Shown here: positions 16,467 to 26,513 of the stretch, piece after piece
Numbering within the stretch: the first letter of the stretch is position 1
Layout: every line of letters begins with the position of its first letter
NCBI RefSeq assembly: GCF_900099965.1
Contig: NZ_FNDJ01000003.1
Location: 1 to 64,000 of the forward strand
Length of the DNA: 64,000 nt
Source of the DNA: Nonomuraea jiangxiensis
GTDB taxonomy: Bacteria; Actinomycetota; Actinomycetes; Streptosporangiales; Streptosporangiaceae
Direction: 5' to 3'
The notes under the pieces: generated by a model
Told to the model about the DNA's origin: nothing
Database searches by the model: none
What the model saw: only the letters and a program-made list of their open reading frames with translations
Position numbers and translations under genes: made by a program

Positions 16467-16658
16467 ATGCGGGACGGCCAGTACAAGGTCGTGGTCAACG
16501 ACGAGCAGCAATATTCCATCTGGTTCGCCGAGCGTCCCCTGCCGCAGGGCTGGCGGGAGACCGGTTACGAAGGGGCGAAGCAGAGCTGCCTCGACCACAT
16601 CGATCAGGTCTGGACTGACATGCGCCCGCGCAGCCTGCGCGAGGCCATGGGGGAGTAG
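16467..16658 (+). CDS. MbtH-like NRPS chaperone
   Basis: 63 residues. MbtH proteins bind adenylation domains and are often needed for their folding or activity. The family signature is present: NDEQQYSIW, PQGW, G-x-x-G-x-x-x-x-CLDHIDQVWTDMRP and SLRE. The run between W and P (FAERPL) differs from the usual WP..., but the three conserved Trp residues are all there. It lies one base after the PKS stop and 16 bases before the next NRPS, so it is made with the synthetases. No other MbtH gene is in the window, so it probably serves all six A domains of the line. Confidence 0.95.
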   Translation: MRDGQYKVVVNDEQQYSIWFAERPLPQGWRETGYEGAKQSCLDHIDQVWTDMRPRSLREAMGE

Positions 16659-16674
16659 AGGAGGAGCAGCTTCG

Positions 16675-19600
16675 GTGACCGGCACGTACGCCTTTCCCGC
16701 CTCGTTCGCCCAGGAACGGCTGTGGTTCCTGACCCGGCTCGATCCCGACGCGCCGACGTACCACGTCAATGCCGTGTACGAGCTGCCCGATCGGGACGAT
16801 CCGGACCGGTGCGAGCGCATACTGCGCGAGCTGGTCCGGCGGCACGAGACGCTGCGCACCGCCCTGGCGATCGAGGACGGCAACCTCGTCCAGATCGTCC
16901 AGGTCGAGCTGCCGGTCGCCCTCCCCAGGACCGACCTGCGCGAGCTGCCGCCGGAACGGGCCGAACGCGAGTTCGGCGAGCTGGCCGTGGCGGAGTCCCG
17001 GCGGCCGTTCGCGCTGGATCGGGCGCCGCTGTGGCGGGCGCACCTGGTGCTGATGCCGGGCGGGCCGCAGCGGCTGGTGTTCGTGGTGCACCACGCCGTG
17101 TTCGACGGCCGCTCCGCCACCAACTTCGCCGAGGAGCTCAGGGAGCTGCACGACGCCATCGACGAGGACCGCCCGCCACGGCTGCCCGACCTGCCCATCC
17201 AGTACGCCGACTACGCCGCCTGGCAGCGCGAGCACCTCGGCCGGGGGGTGCTCGCCGCCCAGCTCGGCCACTGGCGGGAACGGCTGGCCGGCCTGCCGCC
17301 CGACCTCGGGCTGCCCACCGACCGGCCCCGGCCGGCCACCCGCGGGCACGCCGGGGCCGAACACCACCTGGCGCTGCCCGCCGGCCTGGTCGACGAGCTC
17401 GAAGCGCTGGCCAGGCGGCGCGGCGCGACCCTGTTCATGGTGCTGCTGGCCGGGCTCAAGGCGCTGCTCTCCCGGTACGCGGGCCAGCACGACGTCGCGG
17501 TGGGCACGCCGGTGGCCGGGCGTGACCTGCCCGAGTTCGAGCCGTTGATCGGCATGTTCATCAACACCCTGGTGCTGCGTACCGACCTGAGCGGTGACCC
17601 GGCCTTCGGCGACCTGCTCGACCGGGTGCGGGAAACCGTGCTCGACGCGCTGGACCACGCCGAGGTGCCGTTCGACCGGCTCGTCGAGGCGCTCCAGCCG
17701 GTCCGCGACACCAGCCGCACGCCGCTGTTCCAGGTGGGCTTCAACCTGCTGCCGATGGGGTCGCGCGGGCAGTTCCCGAACGGCACCGCGCAACTCGACC
17801 TGAACGTGGACGTCGTCAGGACGGCCGACGGCGCCGGCGTCTACCTCGAATACAGCACCGACCTGTTCGACGCCGCCACCGTCGCCCGCCTGGCCGGCGC
17901 CTACCGGCTCGTCCTGGAGGCCGTCGCCGCCGAGCCGGGGACCCGGCTGTCCGAGCTGCCGCTGATGACGCCTGCCGAGCGGCGGGAGTTGCTGACCGGC
18001 TGGAACGACACCGCGGCACCGTACCCGGAGCTGACCCTGCACGAGCTCGTCGCCGAACAGGCGGCGCGCACCCCGGACGCGGTGGCGGTACGCGCCCCGG
18101 ACGGTGCGGAGCTCACCTACGCCGAGTTGGACGCGCGTACCGGAGCGCTGGCCAGGCGGCTGGTGGCCGGGGGCGTACGGGCCGAGTCGTGTGTGGCGCT
18201 GTGCCTGCCGCGCGGGGTGCACCAGCTCGTGGCGCTGCTCGCGGTGCTGCGGGCGGGGGCGTGCTACCTGCCGCTGGACGCGGCCTACCCGCCGGAGCGG
18301 CTGGCCTACCTGCTGGCCGACTCGGGTGCCGCCCTGCTGCTCACGGACTCCGCCCACCGCGACCGGCTACCCGCGGACCGGCCTCCGGAGCTGCTGCTGG
18401 ACCAACTCGCCGACCCGGAGCCCGCCGATGCCGGCCCGGAGATCCGCGATGACGGGCCGCTGCCCTCGGTGGGGCCCGACAACCTGGCGTACCTGATCTA
18501 CACCTCCGGCTCCACCGGCCGGCCCAAGGGGGTGCAGGTGCCGCACCGCGGCGTGGTCAACCTGGTCACCGACGTGATCCGGCGGCTGGGCGGCGGCAGC
18601 GCGCTGTACATGACCTCGCTCTCCTTCGACATCGCGGCCCTGGAGATCTTCACGCCACTGCTGTCCGGCGGCACGCTCGTGATCGCCCCAGAGGACGCCG
18701 CCCGCACGCCCAAGGAGATCCGCCGGGCCGCCGAGGACGCGGACCTGGTCCAGCTCACCCCCTCGGTGGCGAGCCTGGCGGTCGAACACCTGCCGCCCGG
18801 GCTGCCCCGCGCCATCCTCGGCGGCGAACCGCTGCCCCTCGACCTCGCCACCCGCCTGCTCACGGTCACCGACGAGCTGTGGAACTTCTACGGCCCCACG
18901 GAGACGACGATCTGGTCCACCGCGTACCGGGTGCCGCACTCCCCCGCCACGATGCTCATCGGCTCGCCGGTGGCGAACACGACCGCGTACGTGGTGGACC
19001 AGGACCTGCGGCCGGTGCCGGTGGGGGTGCCGGGCGAGCTGCTGCTGGGCGGGGCCGGGGTGACCCGGGGGTACCACGGCCGGGCGGCGTTGACGGCCGA
19101 GCGGTTCGTACCGGATCCCTTCGGTGCGCCGGGGGGACGCCTCTACCGCACCGGAGACCTGGCGCGGTGGCGTCCCGACGGGTCGCTGGAATGCCTGGGG
19201 CGTCTGGACGACCAGGTGAAGGTGCGTGGTGTCCGGATCGAGCTGGACGAGGTGGCCGCTGTCCTCAACGAACATCCCTCGGTGCGGCGAGCCGTGGTGG
19301 CCGTCCGCGACGACGCCCCGGGCGGCCGGGGCCTGGTCGCGTATGTCATCCCCGCAGGTGAGGGCAGCGGCGCGGGCGTGGAAGGGGAGTTGCGGGCGCA
19401 TCTGCGGGCACGGCTTCCGGAGGCGATGATCCCGGCCGCCTTCGTGTCCGTCCCTGACTTCCCCGTGCTGCCCAGCGGCAAGCTGGACCGCGCCGCCCTC
19501 CCGCCGCCGGGGGCCGGTGCCACGACCGCCGCGTTCGTGCCACCGCGTACCCCGATGGAGGAGACCCTCGCCGCCATCTGGGCCGAGCTGCTCGGCCGGG

Positions 19601-19812
19601 AGCGGGTCGGGGTGACCGACGACTTCTTCGCCCTGGGCGGCCACTCCCTGCTGGTGGTCCGCCTCGTCGGCCGGATCGACGACGAGTTCGGCGTCGAGCT
19701 GCCGCTGCGCCGCTGCTTCGACGCCACGACCGTCGAGGAGCAGGCGCTGGCGGTGCTCGAAGAGGGACTGACGGATGCCGACCTGCTGGAACTCCTTGAG
19801 GAGGAGCGGTGA
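16675..19812 (+). CDS. NRPS module C-A-T, predicted glycine-specific
   Basis: GTG 16675 is chosen because GAGGAGGAG lies just upstream and the product then begins with a normal condensation-domain N-terminus (FPASFAQERLWFLTRL); the frame is open further upstream, but only as a shadow of the PKS and MbtH genes. 1045 residues: condensation domain (about 1-440, HHAVFDG near 139), adenylation domain (about 470-930, YTSGSTGRPKG near 609, YGPTETT), carrier (GGHSL near 988). The pocket residues read DILQIGFIWK, two changes from DILQLGLIWK, the glycine code I know, so Gly is the likely substrate (Ala is possible). Because it follows the PKS, its C domain should join the polyketide-extended chain to Gly. 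The C-terminal tail LTDADLLELLEEER looks like a docking helix. It couples to the next gene by a GTGA overlap. Confidence 0.93.
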   Translation: MTGTYAFPASFAQERLWFLTRLDPDAPTYHVNAVYELPDRDDPDRCERILRELVRRHETLRTALAIEDGNLVQIVQVELPVALPRTDLRELPPERAEREFGELAVAESRRPFALDRAPLWRAHLVLMPGGPQRLVFVVHHAVFDGRSATNFAEELRELHDAIDEDRPPRLPDLPIQYADYAAWQREHLGRGVLAAQLGHWRERLAGLPPDLGLPTDRPRPATRGHAGAEHHLALPAGLVDELEALARRRGATLFMVLLAGLKALLSRYAGQHDVAVGTPVAGRDLPEFEPLIGMFINTLVLRTDLSGDPAFGDLLDRVRETVLDALDHAEVPFDRLVEALQPVRDTSRTPLFQVGFNLLPMGSRGQFPNGTAQLDLNVDVVRTADGAGVYLEYSTDLFDAATVARLAGAYRLVLEAVAAEPGTRLSELPLMTPAERRELLTGWNDTAAPYPELTLHELVAEQAARTPDAVAVRAPDGAELTYAELDARTGALARRLVAGGVRAESCVALCLPRGVHQLVALLAVLRAGACYLPLDAAYPPERLAYLLADSGAALLLTDSAHRDRLPADRPPELLLDQLADPEPADAGPEIRDDGPLPSVGPDNLAYLIYTSGSTGRPKGVQVPHRGVVNLVTDVIRRLGGGSALYMTSLSFDIAALEIFTPLLSGGTLVIAPEDAARTPKEIRRAAEDADLVQLTPSVASLAVEHLPPGLPRAILGGEPLPLDLATRLLTVTDELWNFYGPTETTIWSTAYRVPHSPATMLIGSPVANTTAYVVDQDLRPVPVGVPGELLLGGAGVTRGYHGRAALTAERFVPDPFGAPGGRLYRTGDLARWRPDGSLECLGRLDDQVKVRGVRIELDEVAAVLNEHPSVRRAVVAVRDDAPGGRGLVAYVIPAGEGSGAGVEGELRAHLRARLPEAMIPAAFVSVPDFPVLPSGKLDRAALPPPGAGATTAAFVPPRTPMEETLAAIWAELLGRERVGVTDDFFALGGHSLLVVRLVGRIDDEFGVELPLRRCFDATTVEEQALAVLEEGLTDADLLELLEEER

Positions 19813-22800
19813 GCGACGGGAACGGGGTACGCGCGCGGCTGGCCAGGCTCAGCCCGGAACAGCGCGCCGCGCTGGAGGCCCGCCTCGCGCGCACCCGAGC
19901 CGCGAGAACGAGCGGGCCCGGGACCGACGGGCCCGGGTCCGACGGGCCCATGCCCGACGGACCGGGGTCCGACGGTGCGAGGTCCGACGGTGCGGGGTCC
20001 GACGGTGCGGGGTCCGACGGTGCGGGATCCGACGGTGCGAGGTCCAACGGGGCCGGGTCCAACGGGGCGGCGTCCGACGGGGCGGTGCCCAGCGGGGCAG
20101 GGCTCGGAGGACCGGAGGCCGGGGTGGTTTCCGGATCCGCGCTGTCCGACGCGCAGCGCCGGCTCTGGGTCGTCGACCAGCTCGACCCGGGCAACCCGGC
20201 CTACACCCTCTCATGGGCGTACCGGATCGTGGGCGACCTGGACGCCGCCGCCCTGGCCGCGGCCTTCGACGCGCTCGTGGACCGGCACCCGATCCTCGGG
20301 TACGTGATCGAGACCCGCGACGGCGAGCCCCGCCAGGCTCCCGGCCCCACCCGCCCCACGCTGCGGGTCGAGACGATGTCCGCCGCCGAGGCCGACGCCG
20401 TCGCCCGCGACGAGGCCCGCTTCGCCTTCGACCTGAGCGCCGGCCCATTGACCAGGGCCCGCCTGGTGCGCGTGGCATCCGAGGCCCGGGAACACCGCCT
20501 GATCCTCACCCTGCACCACATCCTGGCCGACCGCTGGTCGGTGGCGATCCTGTTCAGGGACCTCTTCCGGCTCTACGCCGGTGAGCCGTTGCCCGCGCTT
20601 CCCGTGGCATACGCCGATCACGTCGCCCAGCAGGAGGACCGGCCGACCCGGGAACGCGACCTGGACTACTGGCGCAAGGCCCTCGACGGCCTGCCCGACG
20701 TGCTCGATCTGCCCGCCGACCGGCCCCGCCCGCCCATGCAGTCGAACCGGGGCCGCCGCCTGCTGTTCGAGCTGGACGGCACGCTCGCCGCAGGGCTGCG
20801 CGACCTGGCCGCCGGCCGGCGTGCCACTCCCTTCATGGTCCTCGTCACCGCCCTGCAGGCGCTGCTCGCGCGCTACACCGGCCAGCCCGACATCCCGATC
20901 GGCACGCCGATGTCCGCCCGGCCGCATCCCTCCCTGGACCAGACCGTCGGGCTGTTCCTCAACACGGTGGTGCTGCGCGGCGACCTGTCCGGCGACCCGA
21001 CCTTCATTGAACTGGTGGGGCGTACCAGGGAGCGCACGCTGGCCGCGTTCGACCATGCGGGTCTGCCGTTCGAGACGCTGGTGGAGGAGCTGTCCAGCGG
21101 CCGGGACCTGTCCCGCAACCCGCTCTTCCAGGTCATGCTCGCCTACCAGAACACGCCCGAGCTGCCCGGCGACCCGCGCGGCCTGCGGCTGGAACGCCTG
21201 GACGTGCGTCCCGGCACCGCCATGTTCGACCTGGACCTGATCGTGGAGGAACGCCAGGACGGGTCGCTGCTGTGCGTGCTCGACTACTCCACCGACCTGT
21301 TCGACGACGACCGCGCCCACCGCCTGGCCGCTCACCTGCGCACGCTGCTGAGCGCCGCCGTCGCGAACCCGGATCTGCGGCTCTCCGAGCTGCCGCTGAT
21401 GGACCCGGCCGAGCTCCGGAACGTCCTGCACGACTGGAACGACACCGCGATCCCGTACCCCGATCTCGGCCTCCACCACCTGGTGGCCGAGCAGGCCGCC
21501 CGCTCTCCCGCGGCGCCGGCCGTCGAGGGCCAGGACGGCACCTGCCTGACCTACGCCGAGCTGGAGTCCCGCGCGAACGACCTGGCCGCCGAGCTCCGCG
21601 CCCTCGCCGTCGGCCAGGAGACCAGGGTCGCGGTATGCCTCCCCCGGGACCCGGACGTGGTGGCGGCGCTGCTGGCCGTCCTCAAGGCCGGCGGCTGCTA
21701 CGTCCCCCTGGACCCCGGCTATCCGCAGGACCGGCTGGAGCAGATCATCACGGACTCCGGCGCCGCCCTGGTGATCACCGTCACCTCCCTCCGGGACCGC
21801 CTGCCGTCGGCCGTGCCCCTGCTCCTCCTCGACGAGCGCACCGCCGGCGCCCCCCAGGCAGGCCCGCCTGCGGTGCCCGCCTTCCACCCGGGCCAGGCCG
21901 CGTACCTGATCTACACCTCCGGCTCCACCGGACGGGCCAAAGGCGTGGTGGTGCCGCACCGGGGGCTGGTCAGCCTGCTCCAGGACGTGCGCGAGCGTCC
22001 CGGCCTCGCGCCCGGCGCGCGTTTCCTGTTCCTGACGTCGGTGTCGTTCGACATCGCGATGATCGAGATCTTCGGCCCGCTGGTCACCGGCGGCACGGTC
22101 GTCCTGGCCTCGGCCACCGGCATCGAGCGGGTCCACGACCTCATCCAGCGCGGCGACCTGCACACCGTCCAGGCCACCCCCTCCGTCCTGGAAGGGCTGC
22201 TGCCCGCGCTGAAGCACCGGGTCCCCCGGGTGATCAGCACGGGCGAGGCGCTCCCCGGCCCGCTCGCCGCCCGCCTGCTCACCGTCACGGACGAGCTGTG
22301 GGACCTGTACGGCCCCACCGAGACCACCGTGTGGTCCACCAGGCGCCGCGTCACCGACGGCCGGGGCGGCTCGATCGGCGGGCCGGTCGCCAACACCGCG
22401 ACCTACGTGGTGGACCGTGACCTGCGCCCGGTCCCGGTGGGCGTGCCGGGCGAGCTGCTGCTCGGAGGTACGGGGGTGACCCGGGGCTACCACGGCCGGG
22501 CCGCGCTGACCGCCGAACGCTTCATCCCCGACCCCTTCGGCCCGCCGGGCGGACGCCTCTACCGCACCGGCGACCTGGCCCGCTGGTGCGCCGACGGAAC
22601 CCTGGAATACCTCGGCCGCCTGGACGACCAGGTGAAGGTACGCGGCGTCCGCATCGAACTGGACGAGGTCGCCGCCGTCCTCAACGAACACTTCCTGGTA
22701 CGGCGAGCCGTCGTGGCCGTCCGCGACGACGCCCCGGGCGGTCGCGGCCTGGTCGCCTATGTCATCAGCACAGACCCGGAAGACGACACAGGTGCGGAGA

Positions 22801-25800
22801 ACGGCTCAGGCGCGGAGGGCGATCTGCGGGCTCACCTGCGGGCCCGGCTCCCGGAGGCGATGATCCCGGCGGCCTTCGTGTTCGTACCGGACTTCCCCGT
22901 GCTGCCCAGCGGCAAGCTGGACCGCGCCGCCCTCCCGCCGCCCGCCAGGCCCACCGGCGAGGCGACCCGGCGCATCCCCCCGCGAACCCCGGCAGAACAC
23001 GTCCTCCACGCCATCTGGACCGAGCTGCTCGAACGCGACGACATCGGCATCGAGGACGACTTCTTCACCCTGGGCGGCCACTCCCTGCTGGCCATGCGCC
23101 TGGTGGTCCGGCTCAGGGAGGCCTTCGGCGCCGAGGTGACGCTACGGCGTTGCTTCGCGACCCCCACCATCGCCGGCCTCGCCCCCCTCATTCCCGAAGC
23201 CCAAACCGGCGGCGGCCTCACTCCCACCGACCCCAGCCCCGGCAGCGAGCCGGGCGCCGCGCGGTCGATCCCGCCCGCGCCCGACGGACCGGCGCGGCCC
23301 TCGCATGCGCAGACCCGCCTCTGGTTCCTCGACCAGCTCGACCCCGGCAACCCCGCCTACAACGTCGCCTGGGCGGAGCGGCTGGCCGGCCCGCTCGACG
23401 TGGCGGCGCTGACCGCCGCGTTCGACGACCTGGTGGCCCGGCACGACGCGCTGCGCCTGGTCATCGTGGACGACGACGGAGAGCCCGCCCTGCGCGAAGG
23501 CGCCCACCGGCCGCGGTTGACCGTGCGGTCCGCGGGCCCGGACGTGGGACGGGAGGAGGCGCGGCACCGCTTCGACCTGGCGGCCGGACCGCTGGTACGG
23601 GCCACCCTGGTACGCCGCGACGCGACCGAGCACGAGCTGTACCTCACCCTGCACCACGTCATCGCCGACCGGTGGAGCCTGTCGATCCTGCTGCGCGACC
23701 TGATGGAGCTCTACCGGGCACGAGTCGCCGGCGCGACGGCCGAGCTGCCCCCGCTCCCGGCCCGCTACCGGGACTTCGCCGCCTGGCACCGGGCGCGGGT
23801 CTCCGAACGGACGGCCGACCTGGCGTACTGGAAGGATGCGCTCGCCGACCTGCCCGCCACCCTGGACCTGCCCGCGGACCGGCACCGTCAGGGGCTGGCG
23901 AGCATGGCCGGGCGGCGGCTGACGTTCCCGATCGACGCCCGTACGGTGGCGGCGGTACGGGCGCTCGCCCTGGAGCGGCAGGTGACGCCGTTCATGGTGC
24001 TGCTGGCCGCGTTCCAGGCGGTGCTGGCCCGCTACACGGGACGCACCGACATCCCCGTCGGCACCCCGGTCTCCGGCCGGGGCCACCCCGACGTGGAGGA
24101 GATGGCCGGGCTCTTCCTGAACACGCTCGTGCTGCGCGGCGACCTGTCGGGCGAACCGAGCTTCGCCGAGCTTCTCTCACGCACCCGCGAACGCGTACTG
24201 GACGGGCACGACCATGCCGAGCTGCCGTTCGAGGTGCTGGTGCAGGAGCTGGCCGAGGAGCGTGACCTGGCCCGCAATCCGCTGTTCCAGGTGATGCTCG
24301 CCTTCCAGAACGTGCCGCCGGCGCCGCCGGACGTGGCGGGGATCGCCCTGCGTACCCTCGACATCGACCCGGGGGTGACGCAGGCGGACCTGCACCTGAT
24401 GATCGAGGAGGCCGGCGACCGGCTCACGGGCGTGCTCCACTACGCCAAGGACCTGTTCGAGCACGACCGGATGGAGCGCTTCGCCGACCACTTCCGGGCG
24501 CTCCTGTCGGCCGCGGTGGCCGAGCCGGAGCGGCCGGTCACCGACCTGCCCCTGCTCACCCCGGCCGAGCTGGACACCATCCACCGGGCCAACGACACGG
24601 GCGGCCTCGCCGGCCCCGCCGCGGACGCCACCCTGCCCGCGCTGGTGGCCGAGCAGGCGGCCCGGACCCCGTACGCGCCCGCCCTGGGGTACGAGACCCC
24701 GTCGGGGACCCGGGCCTGGCTCACCTACGAGGAGTTCGCCGGCCGGGTGAACCGCCTGGCCAGACGGCTGCGCGCGCTCGGTGCCGGGCCCGGCCACGTG
24801 GTCGGGGTGTGCCTGGAGCGGGGCGCGGACCTGGTCGTCGCCGTCCACGCGATCGTCGCCACCGGCGCCGCCTACCTGCCCCTGGAGCCGGACCATCCGG
24901 CCGAGCGGCTGGCGGGCATGATGGCCGACGCGGGCGCCCGCCTCGCCGTCTCGATCGAGCGCTTCACCGACCGCCTGGTAGGCCCCTCCGGGAACGACGC
25001 CACCCGGTCCGAGGTCACGACGGTGCTGCTCGACCGCGATGCCGAGACCGTCGCCGCCGAGGACGGCGGGCCCCTCGGGGTCCGGCCGCATCCCGACTCG
25101 CTCGCCTACGTGCTGTTCACCTCGGGTTCCACCGGCCGGCCCAAGGGGGTGGGCGTCTCACACCGGGCGATCGTGAACCGGCTGCACTGGATGCAGGACG
25201 CCTTCCGGCTGACCGAGGCCGATCGGGTGCTGCACAAGACGCCGTTCTCGTTCGACGTGTCGGTGTGGGAGCTGTTCTGGCCGCTGATGACCGGGGCCGG
25301 GCTGGTCGTCGCCCGGCACGGCGGGCAGGCCGACCCCGCCCACCTGGCCGGCCTGCTGGAGAGCGAGTCCGTCACCACCGTGCACTTCGTACCGTCCATG
25401 CTGGACGCCTTCCTGGCGGAACCCGGGCTGGGCGCGCGGCTCGGCGCGCTCCGTACCGTGGTCTGCTCGGGGGAGGCGCTCAGCGCCGACCTGGCCGCCC
25501 GGTTCGCCGCCGCGCTTCCCGGGGCTGGCCTGCACAACCTGTACGGGCCGACCGAGGCGGCGGTGGACGTGTCGTGGCACGTGTGCCGGCCGGGGGAGGA
25601 CACGATCCCGATCGGGCGGCCGGTGGCGAACACCCGCCTGGAGATCCTCGACGAACGGATGAACCGCGTCCCCGTCGGCGTGCCGGGCGACCTGTGGATC
25701 GGCGGCGTGCAACTCGCCCGGGGGTACGCGGCCAGGCCCGCGCTGACGGCCGAGCGCTTCGTCCCCGACCCCTACGGTCCCCCGGGCGGGCGACTGTACG

Positions 25801-26513
25801 ACACCGGCGACCTGGCCCGGTGGCGGCCCGACGGCGAGATCGAGTACCTCGGCCGGTCCGACCACCAGGTCAAGATCCGCGGCATGCGGGTCGAACTGGG
25901 CGAGATCGAGGCGGCCCTGGCAGCCCTGCCGGGCGTACGCGCCGCGGCCGTCCGCGCCATCGCGGACGGCGCCGGCCTGCGCCTGGCCGGCTACGTGGTC
26001 CCCACCGAGGAGCCCGCAAGCACTGCGGACGCGACGGACGCGGCGGGTGAGTGGGAGCGGAGGTTGCGGGGCACGTTGCCCGACCACATGATCCCCAGGA
26101 CGTGGACCGTGCTCGGCGAGTTGCCGCTCAACCGCAGCGGCAAGCTCGACAGGAACGCCCTGCCCGACCCCCGGACCCCCGAGGCCGTCCGGCACACCGA
26201 GCCCGAGGGCGCTGCCGAGGTGGCCGTCGCCGCCGCCTGGCGGGGTGTGCTCGGGCTGGAACGGGTCTCGGCCCACGACAACTTCTTCGCCGTCGGCGGC
26301 GACTCCATCCGCAGCCTCAAGGTGGTCGCCCGCCTGCGCGAGGCCGGTTACGCGGTCAGGCTGGAACAGCTCTTCCGCCACCAGACCGTGCGGGAGCTGG
26401 CCGGTCAGCTCCTGACCGCACCGGCGGCCGATCCGCCCGAGGCTCCGGAGACACCGTTCGGCCTGCTCAGTCCCGAGGACCTGGCACAACTGCTGGAAGG
26501 CGAGGCGCGATGA
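19809..26513 (+). CDS. Bimodular NRPS C-A-T-C-A-T, predicted Gly-like then Ser
   Basis: 2234 residues, with GTG start 19809 in a 4-base overlap. The N-terminus has a docking-type helix (RLSPEQRAALEARLA) and then a Gly-Ser-Asp repeat linker (residues about 35-98) before the first C domain. Module 1: C (HHILADRWS near 236), A (YTSGSTGRAKG near 701; pocket DIIQITLVWK, glycine-like but with Thr at position seven), T (GGHSL near 1088). Module 2: C (HHVIADRWS near 1282), A (FTSGSTGRPKG near 1770; pocket DVWHVSLVDK, a clear serine code), T (GGDSI near 2162). Both C domains have Arg where HHxxxDG normally has Gly. The last carrier has the GGDS form typical of carriers that precede epimerases, yet no epimerase follows; the chain ends with FGLLSPEDLAQLLEGEAR. 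It overlaps the next gene by ATGA. Confidence 0.93.
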   Translation: MSDGNGVRARLARLSPEQRAALEARLARTRAARTSGPGTDGPGSDGPMPDGPGSDGARSDGAGSDGAGSDGAGSDGARSNGAGSNGAASDGAVPSGAGLGGPEAGVVSGSALSDAQRRLWVVDQLDPGNPAYTLSWAYRIVGDLDAAALAAAFDALVDRHPILGYVIETRDGEPRQAPGPTRPTLRVETMSAAEADAVARDEARFAFDLSAGPLTRARLVRVASEAREHRLILTLHHILADRWSVAILFRDLFRLYAGEPLPALPVAYADHVAQQEDRPTRERDLDYWRKALDGLPDVLDLPADRPRPPMQSNRGRRLLFELDGTLAAGLRDLAAGRRATPFMVLVTALQALLARYTGQPDIPIGTPMSARPHPSLDQTVGLFLNTVVLRGDLSGDPTFIELVGRTRERTLAAFDHAGLPFETLVEELSSGRDLSRNPLFQVMLAYQNTPELPGDPRGLRLERLDVRPGTAMFDLDLIVEERQDGSLLCVLDYSTDLFDDDRAHRLAAHLRTLLSAAVANPDLRLSELPLMDPAELRNVLHDWNDTAIPYPDLGLHHLVAEQAARSPAAPAVEGQDGTCLTYAELESRANDLAAELRALAVGQETRVAVCLPRDPDVVAALLAVLKAGGCYVPLDPGYPQDRLEQIITDSGAALVITVTSLRDRLPSAVPLLLLDERTAGAPQAGPPAVPAFHPGQAAYLIYTSGSTGRAKGVVVPHRGLVSLLQDVRERPGLAPGARFLFLTSVSFDIAMIEIFGPLVTGGTVVLASATGIERVHDLIQRGDLHTVQATPSVLEGLLPALKHRVPRVISTGEALPGPLAARLLTVTDELWDLYGPTETTVWSTRRRVTDGRGGSIGGPVANTATYVVDRDLRPVPVGVPGELLLGGTGVTRGYHGRAALTAERFIPDPFGPPGGRLYRTGDLARWCADGTLEYLGRLDDQVKVRGVRIELDEVAAVLNEHFLVRRAVVAVRDDAPGGRGLVAYVISTDPEDDTGAENGSGAEGDLRAHLRARLPEAMIPAAFVFVPDFPVLPSGKLDRAALPPPARPTGEATRRIPPRTPAEHVLHAIWTELLERDDIGIEDDFFTLGGHSLLAMRLVVRLREAFGAEVTLRRCFATPTIAGLAPLIPEAQTGGGLTPTDPSPGSEPGAARSIPPAPDGPARPSHAQTRLWFLDQLDPGNPAYNVAWAERLAGPLDVAALTAAFDDLVARHDALRLVIVDDDGEPALREGAHRPRLTVRSAGPDVGREEARHRFDLAAGPLVRATLVRRDATEHELYLTLHHVIADRWSLSILLRDLMELYRARVAGATAELPPLPARYRDFAAWHRARVSERTADLAYWKDALADLPATLDLPADRHRQGLASMAGRRLTFPIDARTVAAVRALALERQVTPFMVLLAAFQAVLARYTGRTDIPVGTPVSGRGHPDVEEMAGLFLNTLVLRGDLSGEPSFAELLSRTRERVLDGHDHAELPFEVLVQELAEERDLARNPLFQVMLAFQNVPPAPPDVAGIALRTLDIDPGVTQADLHLMIEEAGDRLTGVLHYAKDLFEHDRMERFADHFRALLSAAVAEPERPVTDLPLLTPAELDTIHRANDTGGLAGPAADATLPALVAEQAARTPYAPALGYETPSGTRAWLTYEEFAGRVNRLARRLRALGAGPGHVVGVCLERGADLVVAVHAIVATGAAYLPLEPDHPAERLAGMMADAGARLAVSIERFTDRLVGPSGNDATRSEVTTVLLDRDAETVAAEDGGPLGVRPHPDSLAYVLFTSGSTGRPKGVGVSHRAIVNRLHWMQDAFRLTEADRVLHKTPFSFDVSVWELFWPLMTGAGLVVARHGGQADPAHLAGLLESESVTTVHFVPSMLDAFLAEPGLGARLGALRTVVCSGEALSADLAARFAAALPGAGLHNLYGPTEAAVDVSWHVCRPGEDTIPIGRPVANTRLEILDERMNRVPVGVPGDLWIGGVQLARGYAARPALTAERFVPDPYGPPGGRLYDTGDLARWRPDGEIEYLGRSDHQVKIRGMRVELGEIEAALAALPGVRAAAVRAIADGAGLRLAGYVVPTEEPASTADATDAAGEWERRLRGTLPDHMIPRTWTVLGELPLNRSGKLDRNALPDPRTPEAVRHTEPEGAAEVAVAAAWRGVLGLERVSAHDNFFAVGGDSIRSLKVVARLREAGYAVRLEQLFRHQTVRELAGQLLTAPAADPPEAPETPFGLLSPEDLAQLLEGEAR
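19911..20098 (+). repeat. 15-bp tandem repeat coding a GSDGA linker
   Basis: About twelve copies of a 15-base unit (consensus GGGTCCGACGGTGCG) in frame inside the NRPS gene. It encodes GSDGP/GSDGA pentapeptides between the docking helix and the first C domain. Copies at the ends are diverged; those in the middle (about 19965-20040) are nearly identical, which suggests recent unit expansion. Confidence 0.9.
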
